A program made the translations under genes and the position numbers. DNA of 64,000 nucleotides. Source: CAVQCJ01 sp963711005 (lineage in GTDB: Bacteria; Actinomycetota; Actinomycetes; Prado026). Below, piece after piece: positions 54,909 through 62,194 of the stretch. The DNA lies in assembly GCA_963711005.1 (NCBI GenBank), contig CAVQCJ010000004.1, positions 1 through 64,000 on the forward strand, given 5' to 3'. The first letter of the stretch is position 1. Each line of letters begins with the position of its first letter. The notes beneath the pieces are model-generated. The model did no database searches and was not told the DNA's origin. It worked only from the letters and a program-made list of their open reading frames with translations.

Positions 54909-55343
54909 CTACACGCGGAAGGTCAGCGTGATCCATTCGACGTTGTCCCCGTTCGGATTGGCCACCAGGAGCTTGCCCTGGGCATTGGTGAAGACTCCTG
55001 TCCCACCGACAACGCGACCGTGCGCGCCATTGTCGGTAGCGTCTGTGGTCGCCGTGATGAACAGGTCGCCCGAGCCGGGGAAGATGAGCACTCCCGTGCA
55101 GTGGCCGATCGCTGTCGGGCTGGGGTTGGGGAAGACGCACGTTACGGCGTCGTGGCCGACCTTCTTGCCGTGTTGCCACAGAGTCTCGGTGAACGAGAAG
55201 GACTGTCCGTGGAATGTTCCGGGGCTTTGTACGGCCTTGACACCAATGACCTGGTGGACCGGTGTCGTGCTGGCAGAAGCAGCGGGCGCTGCGAGGGCGA
55301 GCACGAGAGCGACACCTGCTGCGATAACCAGACTCCTGCGCAT
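54909..55343 (-). CDS. Secreted allene-oxide-cyclase/dirigent-like barrel protein
   Basis: A signal peptide (SLVIAAGVALVLALAAPAAS) precedes about 115 residues: FHGQSFSFTETLWQHGKKVG, TAIGHCTGVLIFPGSGDLFI, TATTDATDNGAHGRVVGGTG and VFTNAQGKLLVANPNGDNVE. The C...GDLFxTxxxD...GxVxGGTGxF pattern is that of the allene oxide cyclase-like/dirigent barrel family common in actinobacteria, probably small-molecule binding. It is island 2 cargo. Confidence 0.72.
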   Translation of the reverse strand: MRRSLVIAAGVALVLALAAPAASASTTPVHQVIGVKAVQSPGTFHGQSFSFTETLWQHGKKVGHDAVTCVFPNPSPTAIGHCTGVLIFPGSGDLFITATTDATDNGAHGRVVGGTGVFTNAQGKLLVANPNGDNVEWITLTFRV

Positions 55344-55604
55344 GGTGGCTCCTTCTGACCAGGTGGCTGACTGTGCTCCTACGTCTCCGTGCGGTTGCAC
55401 GAGAGGCGGCTCAGTACAGCCGCCGATCGGCTGCAAGCGTCTACGGAAATGCGGTCGAGCGCATGGGGTGAATGCCTCATCTTGGGCAGCGAGGCGGTCT
55501 GGTTCAGAACGATTGGTCAGGCCGCGCTTCGGCCTGGCGCGAACCGCGGTCGGACCTAGATCGCCAGGCTGCCGACCGGTCGCCTGACCTGGTTGCGAGG
55601 TCTC
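55344..55604. other. Intergenic stretch, nothing recognised
   Basis: This gap between two minus-strand genes shows no open frame with protein-like sequence and no strong hairpin. Confidence 0.35.
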
Positions 55605-55796
55605 TCACCACGGCTCCTCACCGGGCTCGCCCAAGTCCGGCAACGACGGGTACCAGCCTTGCCGATTGGGGGTGAAGGTGGCGACGTAGATCGCCACCAG
55701 GGCCAAGACGAGGGTGGCCCAGGTGATGGGAGTTCTGCCAGCGCGACCAGGGCGGCGTCCGCCTGGTCCGTTGTAGTGGAGGGACGGGTGGCGTAG
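55605..55796 (-). other. In-frame continuation of the M16 peptidase gene encoding a membrane helix
   Basis: Directly after the TAA stop of the M16 gene (55797-55799) the same frame continues 63 codons without a start codon: PLHYNGPG-like SLHYNGPGGRRPGRAGRTPI, TWATLVLALVAIYVATFTPN, RQGWYPSLPDLGEPGEEPW, then TGA at 55605. It reads as a C-terminal transmembrane anchor cut off by a nonsense change or sequencing error. Confidence 0.5.
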
Positions 55797-57947
55797 TTAC
55801 TCTCCTGCGTCCCACCACTTAGTCAGTTCTGTCGGCCAGTACCGCGACGGAAGAACCATCGCCAACCACGGGTCCGGGACCAGGACGAGTATGGGGAAGA
55901 TGCTGCGCTTCAAGTATCCCGAGGGAAGGTGCTTGCGATGGAGAAGTACCGTCGAGATCGCGCTGGGGATCTCCGGACTCAGAGACTTCGGCACCTCAAG
56001 ACCGAACGCCCTTGCATACTCCTCGCCAAGGTGCTCCGCGATCCGTGCCAGCGCAGGCTCGGACTGCTGCACGCCCTTTAGACCGAACACGCGGTGCGCC
56101 ACCCGGCTGAGCTGCAGAGGATCGACCACCCGCTCAGGTTCAACGGAGAAGAGAACCTCTCCAGCGTGGTCGTGGGTTCCGGGTTGGAACATCAGCGTGT
56201 TCGCTTGGACCAGCGCCCCCCAGACGATCGTGCCTTCCTTCAGCAACATGCCGCGGTCCTTGACGTACTTGGTCAGTGGGTCCGAAGGCGTGCACCACAT
56301 GGGCGTCCGTGGGTTCAGGTAACTAAGCCGGTCCATGAGGCTGAAGTTCCGGGGTGCTGCACCGGCAGTGTCACGGCAGCCTTTGAGGAGTCCTTGGAAG
56401 TTCGGTGTCCGGCTCCGTGCGTCATCAGATCCGGGCTGGCTGTCACGGCTGGGTGCGTCAGGAGGATCCGGCATAGGAATCACCAGCTCAGCCGAGGCGT
56501 ACTCATCAAACAGCGCGCTGGCCTCCCAGCCGTCGACCCAGACGGTGGGGTTGATGACCGCGACGAACCCGTCCGCCCCGTACAGCACTCGTTGGCCCCA
56601 CGGCCACGCCAACGCTGCTGTTGCGGTGTCGAATCGCACAGTCACCCAGTGCCGTTCATCCGCGACTTTGGTGAGTCCGTCGCGCCCGACGATCAACACC
56701 GTCGAATCGCTGCTGCCCGAGGGCGTCCTGAGCGTGAACTCCCGGCCCGCGAGCACGGTCCGCGACGATGAAGGTGCCCGCGTCATCTCCACCAGTGGAG
56801 GAGCATCGTCGGGAAGGAGGTACAACGCCTGCTCGCCAGCGTGAGTGGCGGTCTCGCGGACCTGTTCCACCCCGGTGGCCTGGGATGTCTCCAGCAGCTG
56901 TGCATAGGTGAGCAAGTCGGCCCCCAACGCTGCGTCCCAGGCATTGGCGAACAGCCAGCCCTGGGCGAAGCCCGGCTGGTGCACCGCATCGGCCCGTAAC
57001 CGTCGCCACTCGGCCAACGTGCCCTCATCGACGATCAGCTGGTCGGGCTCGGCCAGTAGGCTCAGAACCAGGTCCCGAACGTCGTCGTGTCGTCCCGCGA
57101 CTGGTTCGGCGAGCAGCCACAGATGGGCCGTCTCGCCGTCACGAGGCTCATAGGCCACCGTTGGGCTGTAGGACGCCCCCAGCTCATATCTGAGTTTCGC
57201 GGTAACGGTCTTCTCCAGGACATGTCTGAGCGCGTGGGCTGGAGAGCTACGCGGAACCGTGGTCAGCAAACCGCATGTCGACGACCCCTCATTGGAGTAC
57301 CAGGCCGGAGTCGACTCCAGTGCCGATGTCGGGCGCGGCGTGGGCTTGTGCTCCCCCCTGGGCAACGGCAGCGACAGGTCTGCCGGTGGTGGACCGGTCA
57401 GGGCCAGGACCGCGTTGGCTGCGGTGAACCCAGTAGCCGACCAATCCGTTAGGTCGCCCCCTTCGAGGCGACGCAGACCCAGTTCGGCATACGCGCTCAA
57501 CCCGTAGCTGGCGGACCCGTACCGCCAAATCAGCAGTGAATCGCTGGCAGTGTTCGTGGACCTTTGGGCAGCCTCTGACAACAAGATCTCACGCTCGACC
57601 TCCAAGCGGTCGAGTGGCAATTCGCGCAACCCTTCGCACACTCGGCGCAGGAACAGGGCGATCTCGGCAGGATCGCCGTGGGCATAGAAGGAAGTGGTGA
57701 CAGGACCGACCTCACCGTTGAAATGGCCGGGGTGGCTGTCGCGTCCCAGCGGGAACAAGGTCAGGTGTTCCAGGAGGTGGCTGACGCCCGATGTGGCCAG
57801 CGTTTCATCGGCCCGCCCCACCCGGAAGATCAACATGGCTGTCAGCGGACCGTCCAAGGCACACCACAACGTGCGCACCCCGTCGACGACCGTCTCGCTG
57901 ATCTGGGGTGCCTGCGCCACGCGCAGATACTGCCATTCGCCGACCAC
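55797..57947 (-). CDS. M16 family zinc metallopeptidase-like protein
   Basis: The 716-residue protein has the inverted zinc motif HxxEH in TSGVSHLLEHLTLFPLGRDS and, about 70 residues later, a Glu-rich block (RLEVEREILLSEAAQRS) that supplies the third zinc ligand. Residues 200-400 resemble the second M16 subdomain (KLRYELGASYSPTVAYEPRD, with the R/Y substrate-binding pair). The rest is unrecognised, with Pro/Ser-rich linkers. M16 enzymes cleave small peptides and take part in peptide maturation. No precursor peptide or partner M16 is visible. The gene lies in island 2 and no frameshift is seen, but the frame runs on past its stop into a membrane segment. Confidence 0.75.
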   Translation of the reverse strand: MVGEWQYLRVAQAPQISETVVDGVRTLWCALDGPLTAMLIFRVGRADETLATSGVSHLLEHLTLFPLGRDSHPGHFNGEVGPVTTSFYAHGDPAEIALFLRRVCEGLRELPLDRLEVEREILLSEAAQRSTNTASDSLLIWRYGSASYGLSAYAELGLRRLEGGDLTDWSATGFTAANAVLALTGPPPADLSLPLPRGEHKPTPRPTSALESTPAWYSNEGSSTCGLLTTVPRSSPAHALRHVLEKTVTAKLRYELGASYSPTVAYEPRDGETAHLWLLAEPVAGRHDDVRDLVLSLLAEPDQLIVDEGTLAEWRRLRADAVHQPGFAQGWLFANAWDAALGADLLTYAQLLETSQATGVEQVRETATHAGEQALYLLPDDAPPLVEMTRAPSSSRTVLAGREFTLRTPSGSSDSTVLIVGRDGLTKVADERHWVTVRFDTATAALAWPWGQRVLYGADGFVAVINPTVWVDGWEASALFDEYASAELVIPMPDPPDAPSRDSQPGSDDARSRTPNFQGLLKGCRDTAGAAPRNFSLMDRLSYLNPRTPMWCTPSDPLTKYVKDRGMLLKEGTIVWGALVQANTLMFQPGTHDHAGEVLFSVEPERVVDPLQLSRVAHRVFGLKGVQQSEPALARIAEHLGEEYARAFGLEVPKSLSPEIPSAISTVLLHRKHLPSGYLKRSIFPILVLVPDPWLAMVLPSRYWPTELTKWWDAGE

Positions 57948-58118
57948 GAAACGGCCAGAACACGACTGTTATGGCGAGAAGGGCTAGTGCGGAGACTGGC
58001 GGGTCATCCCGCCGCAGATCCCGGACCGCAGGGTCAGGTGTCGAATGTCACCGCCTACGCGCGGTGCGTGAAGTAGTTGCTGGCGGAACCGGCTGCCGGC
58101 GACGAGTGGGGAGGCGTC

Positions 58119-58221
58119 ATGACGGTGCGCGTCGTGTCCTGGAACATGAATTCCTGGCAACAGCCCTCGGACCAGCAACGGTCGGCTGCGTGGGGCGCCC
58201 GACTCGACGCCTTGCAGGCCG
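58119..58221 (+). pseudogene. N-terminal scrap of an endonuclease/exonuclease/phosphatase family gene
   Basis: TVRVVSWNMNSWQQPSDQQR, then AAWGARLDALQA is the first strand and helix of the EEP fold (RVxSWNxNS). The sequence then leaves the family and joins IS110-type DNA. Only about 34 residues remain. Confidence 0.6.
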
Positions 58222-58574
58222 CCTGCTGGCCACGAGCCGAGGCAGGAGACCTCAAGGCGATCGATGAGGATCATGGATCGACGCGCTCGGCTCCTAGGGC
58301 TCCATGCGGTGGCGGGCGCCACCCCGGCCCCGGCCGGGACTACTACGCGAAGAAGATCGCCGAGGGCAAGACCACCGGCGAAGCCCGCCGCGCATTGAAG
58401 CGTCACCTCGCCGACCTGGTCTACGCCACGATCTGCGCCGACGCACAACGGAGCCCGGGAGGACAAGTGGGGGCGTCTACAAGATCCAGCGCGGCTGACC
58501 TGATCCCCATGGCCAACACTTCGGATAAGTCACTTCCCGGGCTCCACCAGCAGGCTACAACCGACGTCGCTTGA
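58222..58574 (+). mobile_element. C-terminal remnant of an IS110-type transposase
   Basis: GRDYYAKKIAEGKTTGEARR, then ALKRHLADLVYATICADAQR matches the conserved end of IS110 transposases (GRxYYxRKxAEGKxxxEAxRxLKRxxxDxVY). The N-terminal DEDD catalytic domain is absent. It is joined in frame to the EEP scrap, so at least one deletion has occurred. Confidence 0.65.
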
Positions 58575-58706
58575 CACACAGAGGCTTCGTTCTGTTCGCC
58601 CAGCCCAAGCGCTCGATCCGGCAGTATGTGTGGGTGGCCGACTGGTGGATCGAAGCACACTGCCTCAGGTGAAGCTCGTAGATCGAGCGCAGGACTTGGA
58701 GGTCTG

Positions 58707-59423
58707 GTGACCGATGAGGCTCCCAAGGACTGGGCCAGCGACCCTGTCGCGGATGATTGCCTCGTGCCGCGCGTGATCGGCGAGTGGCGTGACGGCTCGC
58801 ATCCGGAACGTCCAGACCCGAGTGCCCTGGTCGCCCCGGGATGGGATTGGCTGGAGCGAGGTGCCGTGATCCGTTACCTGCAGTGGGGAACGATCATGAG
58901 CCGCGGTGGTGGGTCCGAGCCTTGCCGCATGTGTGCCGATCGCATCGGCGATGACCTACTCACGAATGGCCGCTATGTGTGGCGTTCGGGGCTCGAGCAC
59001 TACGTGAGCGCGCACGCGGTCCGGTTACCCGCGGAGGTGCTTGACCACGCCACCGACACCGGCCGGTTGCGGCAGGTTGGCTACTGGCGGGGGCAGGCCG
59101 ACGACCGGCTGCCGGACCCGCGTGACCTCGTGGATCACGCCTGGGACCGGCAAGAGCGGGAGCTGGTCGCCAGCTACCTTGATCGCGGCTCGGTCATGCA
59201 TGCCTGGTTCGGCTACAGCGACTGCCGAATCTGTGGGGTCCCCAACGGTGATTGCGACCTCACCGACGGTGTGTACTTGTGGCCGTCTGGCCTTCGGCAC
59301 TATCTCGACGAGCACGCCGTCCGACTGCCACAGCCGTTCGTCGCCCACGTAGGCCAACTCGTCCATGAGATCGAAGATGCACCGTTCGACGTCGAGTGGT
59401 GGCTCGCAGCGACTCGCGCATAA
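58707..59423 (+). CDS. Two-repeat CxxC protein of unknown function
   Basis: A GTG at 58707 with GGAGG just upstream gives 238 residues built of two similar units of about 85. Unit 1 has GAVIRYLQWGTIMSRGGGSE, PCRMCADRIGDDLLTNGRYV and WRSGLEHYVSAHAVRLPAEV. Unit 2 has ELVASYLDRGSVMHAWFGYS, DCRICGVPNGDCDLTDGVYL and WPSGLRHYLDEHAVRLPQPF. Each holds one CRxC and an HYxxxHAVRLP block, suggesting each unit binds a metal through Cys and His. The family is hypothetical; its place in an island leaves open a role such as immunity or defence. Confidence 0.6.
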   Translation: MTDEAPKDWASDPVADDCLVPRVIGEWRDGSHPERPDPSALVAPGWDWLERGAVIRYLQWGTIMSRGGGSEPCRMCADRIGDDLLTNGRYVWRSGLEHYVSAHAVRLPAEVLDHATDTGRLRQVGYWRGQADDRLPDPRDLVDHAWDRQERELVASYLDRGSVMHAWFGYSDCRICGVPNGDCDLTDGVYLWPSGLRHYLDEHAVRLPQPFVAHVGQLVHEIEDAPFDVEWWLAATRA

Positions 59424-59514
59424 GTGCCGTTCTGGCGCGCTGCAGGAACGCCCGGCATGATCGGGGATCGGGGAGCTGGGCGAACGATTGGGCTGGCTGA
59501 GGGGTGCGGGTGCT

Positions 59515-60138
59515 GTGAGCTTCCGGTCGTCTGAGTCGTCTGAGTCGTATGTGTCCTTGTGGCCGGGCCAACATGTCCTGTGCCGCCTGGACAGCGGATG
59601 CCGAGTGTTGTTCCGTGTCTGGGATCTGGTGCAGACCTCGGACCAGTTGCCGATCGTGGTCGTGCTGGCCTGGCATGATCCGCAGCCCCTGCCGCAGGAC
59701 CTGAGCGCCATCCCATTGGTGCTCGACCCGATCCCTGCGGCGGATGGCACGGCGCGCCCAGCCGGCTTTGTCGTGGAGGGTGGGCTGCCGGCAGACCGAA
59801 CCGAGGTTCTGGCGGGATCGGGACCCTCGTCTTTGGACAGCGACCGACCCACAGGGCCCGGCTCGGTCCCCTCGGTGAGCTGGGCCCGCTTGCAGCGGTA
59901 TTTCAACCTGGACGGAACGCCTCGGCTGCCAGGAGGCCAGGGAAGGCACGACAGCGCCAGCGCCGTCAGGCGGTGCTGGGAGCGGTCCTCAGCCGAGCAG
60001 GCGAGGACGCCAGCCAATCCCGTCCCGGCCAGGCACACCCGGCTGCGCACCCGGGACGGGAATACTGTTCCTCCGGTGGATACCAACCTTCACCACCGGA
60101 TTACCGAGATGAACCCGCCTCCGGAGCCGTACCAGTAG
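59515..60138 (+). CDS. Hypothetical protein, island 2
   Basis: From a GTG at 59515 the frame encodes VSFRSSESSESYVSLWPGQH, VLCRLDSGCRVLFRVWDLVQ and TSDQLPIVVVLAWHDPQPLP, plausible globular sequence. The second half (GQGRHDSASAVRRCWERSSA onward) is less convincing and may be out of frame. No family is recognised. Confidence 0.4.
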   Translation: MSFRSSESSESYVSLWPGQHVLCRLDSGCRVLFRVWDLVQTSDQLPIVVVLAWHDPQPLPQDLSAIPLVLDPIPAADGTARPAGFVVEGGLPADRTEVLAGSGPSSLDSDRPTGPGSVPSVSWARLQRYFNLDGTPRLPGGQGRHDSASAVRRCWERSSAEQARTPANPVPARHTRLRTRDGNTVPPVDTNLHHRITEMNPPPEPYQ

Positions 60139-60344
60139 AACGGTTCCCTCGGCGGATGAACCGACGAGGCCTGTCGCACCTGCGGCGGCCACCAACAACT
60201 TGCTTGATCGATCTAGCGGCTGTCTAACGAACCGAGCCGAACAGACCCGGACCGTCCCGGACAGGGAGGACCGGAAGCCTTGCCAGCACGCACCAACCCG
60301 CATGAGGCTGGACCGCTCCGGACCCTCCCGGACATGATCAAGTG
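60139..60344. other. Stretch before repeat 3 with an integrase-tail-like scrap
   Basis: No full gene is present. CTAGCGGCTGTCTAAC at about 60214-60229 differs by one base from CTAACGGCTGTCTAAC at the 3' end of the integrase fragment near 53592, and on the minus strand also reads LDSR-stop. It may be the tail of a further deleted integrase. Confidence 0.35.
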
Positions 60345-60389
60345 ACTTCTAGTCCGCGGGTCGCAGGTTCAAGTCCTGCCAGGGGGACC
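60345..60389 (+). repeat. Attachment-site repeat 3
   Basis: Forty-five bases starting ACTTCTAGTCCGCGGG repeat the tRNA-Arg 3' half with a single change (TAATCC to TAGTCC). It marks the distal end of island 2. Confidence 0.88.
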
Positions 60390-60482
60390 AGATCGCGCCG
60401 AGCTTGGGTTCGTCCCTATGGGGATGCCCTCATGGCCGTTCGGACCATCCTCCGGGGGAGGACCAGGACATAGCGTCCGCCC

Positions 60483-61736
60483 ATGGAATTGGTGGGTCCT
60501 TCGAAGCTGGCTGCCCTGGTCCTCGTCGCCGCCACGTCCACCGTCTCGTCGGCAGCCGCGCCGAGCACGCCCTATCTCGTCAACGTGGGAACGACGCCCA
60601 GCACGACGATGATGCGCCAGTGCGGGTCGCAGATGTGGGCGGTCGGCAAGTTCAGCTCGATCGGCTCGCCCGGCCACTCCGCGGTCACCCGCAACAACGT
60701 CGTCGCCTTCGACCAGGCCACGGGCGCCGTCGCGGCGGTCGACCCGAACGTGAACGGCCAGGTCAACACGATCACGTTCTCGCCGGACTGCACCAGCGCC
60801 TACATCGGGGGCAAGTTCACCGCCGTGGGCACGACCGCCGTGAAGAACATCGCCAAGATCAGCACCAGCACCGGCCTGGTCGACCCCGCGTTCGGCCACA
60901 ACTCGTCCGGCCAGGTGTCGGCACTGCTGTTCATCAAGGGGCACCTGCTGACCGGCGGGTTCTTCGCGACCATCAACGGCTCGACCGGGTCGACTTCGTC
61001 GTACCTGACCAGCCTGAGCCCCACGACCGGCAAGTCCGACGGCTATGCCGACAACCTCGGGATCACCGGCACGCTGCCCAAGGACGTCACCCACATCTAC
61101 AAGATGTTCGCCAACCCGGCCGGCACCCGGGTCGCCATCGACGGCGTGTTCACCAGCGTCCTTGGCCAGACCCGCCGGCAGGCGTTCGTCCTGGACCTGG
61201 GCGCGAGCTCGGTCAGCATGGACGCCTGGTACGCACCGGTCCTGAACGAGGCCTGCGGAGCCGGCGGTGAGCAGTTCTACGCCAAGGGGCTGGGCTGGTC
61301 GCCGGACGGGAACTTCCTGTACATCGCCAGCACCGGCTTCCGGGGCGCCACCTTGTGCGACGCGATGGCCAAGTTCTCGGCGTCGGCGAGCTCGAACCAG
61401 CAGCTGATCTGGATCAACAAGACCGGCGGCGACTCGCTGTACTCGGTGGTGGCCACCGCCACGGACGTGTACGTGGGCGGGCACAACCGCTGGCTGAACA
61501 ACCCGCAGGGCGTGGACAGCTGCGGACCCGGCTGCGTCCCGCGCCCCGGCGTCGGTGACATCGACCCCACGACCGGCCTCGCGACCGCCTGGAACCCGAC
61601 CAAGACCCGCGGGCACGGCGTCCTGGACCTGTTCCTGGACTCGCTCGGCAACCTGTGGGTCTCCTCGGACGCGGCCAGCCCCGGCAAGTGCGCCGGCGCC
61701 TTCCACCCGGGCATCTGCGAGTTCCCGCACTCCTGA
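60483..61736 (+). CDS. Secreted beta-propeller-like protein
   Basis: The 417-residue protein has a signal peptide (SKLAALVLVAATSTVSSAAA) and repeated blades of about 50-60 residues, such as MWAVGKFSSIGSPGHSAVTR, NNVVAFDQATGAVAAVDPNV, TSAYIGGKFTAVGTTAVKNI and AIDGVFTSVLGQTRRQAFVL. The GKFxxVxG...NxAxxxxxTG pattern is typical of delta-60/NHL-like propellers in actinobacterial surface proteins. The ligand is unknown. It is outside the islands, after repeat 3. Confidence 0.75.
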   Translation: MELVGPSKLAALVLVAATSTVSSAAAPSTPYLVNVGTTPSTTMMRQCGSQMWAVGKFSSIGSPGHSAVTRNNVVAFDQATGAVAAVDPNVNGQVNTITFSPDCTSAYIGGKFTAVGTTAVKNIAKISTSTGLVDPAFGHNSSGQVSALLFIKGHLLTGGFFATINGSTGSTSSYLTSLSPTTGKSDGYADNLGITGTLPKDVTHIYKMFANPAGTRVAIDGVFTSVLGQTRRQAFVLDLGASSVSMDAWYAPVLNEACGAGGEQFYAKGLGWSPDGNFLYIASTGFRGATLCDAMAKFSASASSNQQLIWINKTGGDSLYSVVATATDVYVGGHNRWLNNPQGVDSCGPGCVPRPGVGDIDPTTGLATAWNPTKTRGHGVLDLFLDSLGNLWVSSDAASPGKCAGAFHPGICEFPHS

Positions 61737-62039
61737 CCGGTTTCCCGCTGCCACTTGGCGGTGGCGTGGCAGTCCTGTTGCCGGTCGATGACAGCGGTAC
61801 CCGGCGGCGCCCCAGACCCGTACGTTGGCCTGGAGAGGACCCCGGGCCAGCAGCATCCCCCGCAGCGCCGGGGTTCTCTCATGTCCGCACCCAGCTGCCC
61901 GCTCGCCGGTGAGACCTCGCCGGGCGGCCGTCACCCGAACGGGTCTTCGTGACTTGCCCGCAGTCTGCCGATCTTCACCTCGAGGCGTGGCTAGGCGGGG
62001 GGCGACTCGAACCATCTCTCACAACCCCTGGGGGGGCCA
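61737..62039. other. Intergenic stretch, nothing recognised
   Basis: The sequence is GC-rich with some partial dyads (for example CCCCGGG near 61840) but without a convincing hairpin or open frame. Confidence 0.4.
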
Positions 62040-62144
62040 ATGAAGGACAAGCTCACAAGGGAGGTCGTCGTCCGCGCCACTGGCGTGGCGGTGACCCTCG
62101 CCGCGCTGGCATCGATCGTCGGTGCCGGCGTCAAGTGGTACTGA
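62040..62144 (+). CDS. Tiny membrane peptide (34 residues)
   Basis: GGGGGG ends three bases before the ATG of MKDKLTREVVVRATGVAVTL followed by AALASIVGAGVKWY and a stop. A basic start and a single hydrophobic helix suggest a small membrane peptide. It lies 50 bases upstream of the GGDEF-EAL gene. The evidence is composition and ribosome site only. Confidence 0.45.
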   Translation: MKDKLTREVVVRATGVAVTLAALASIVGAGVKWY

Positions 62145-62194
62145 CGCGTGGACACGCGGCTGGGGAGCGTTCGAGCACCCGGGCTTAAGTGGAC

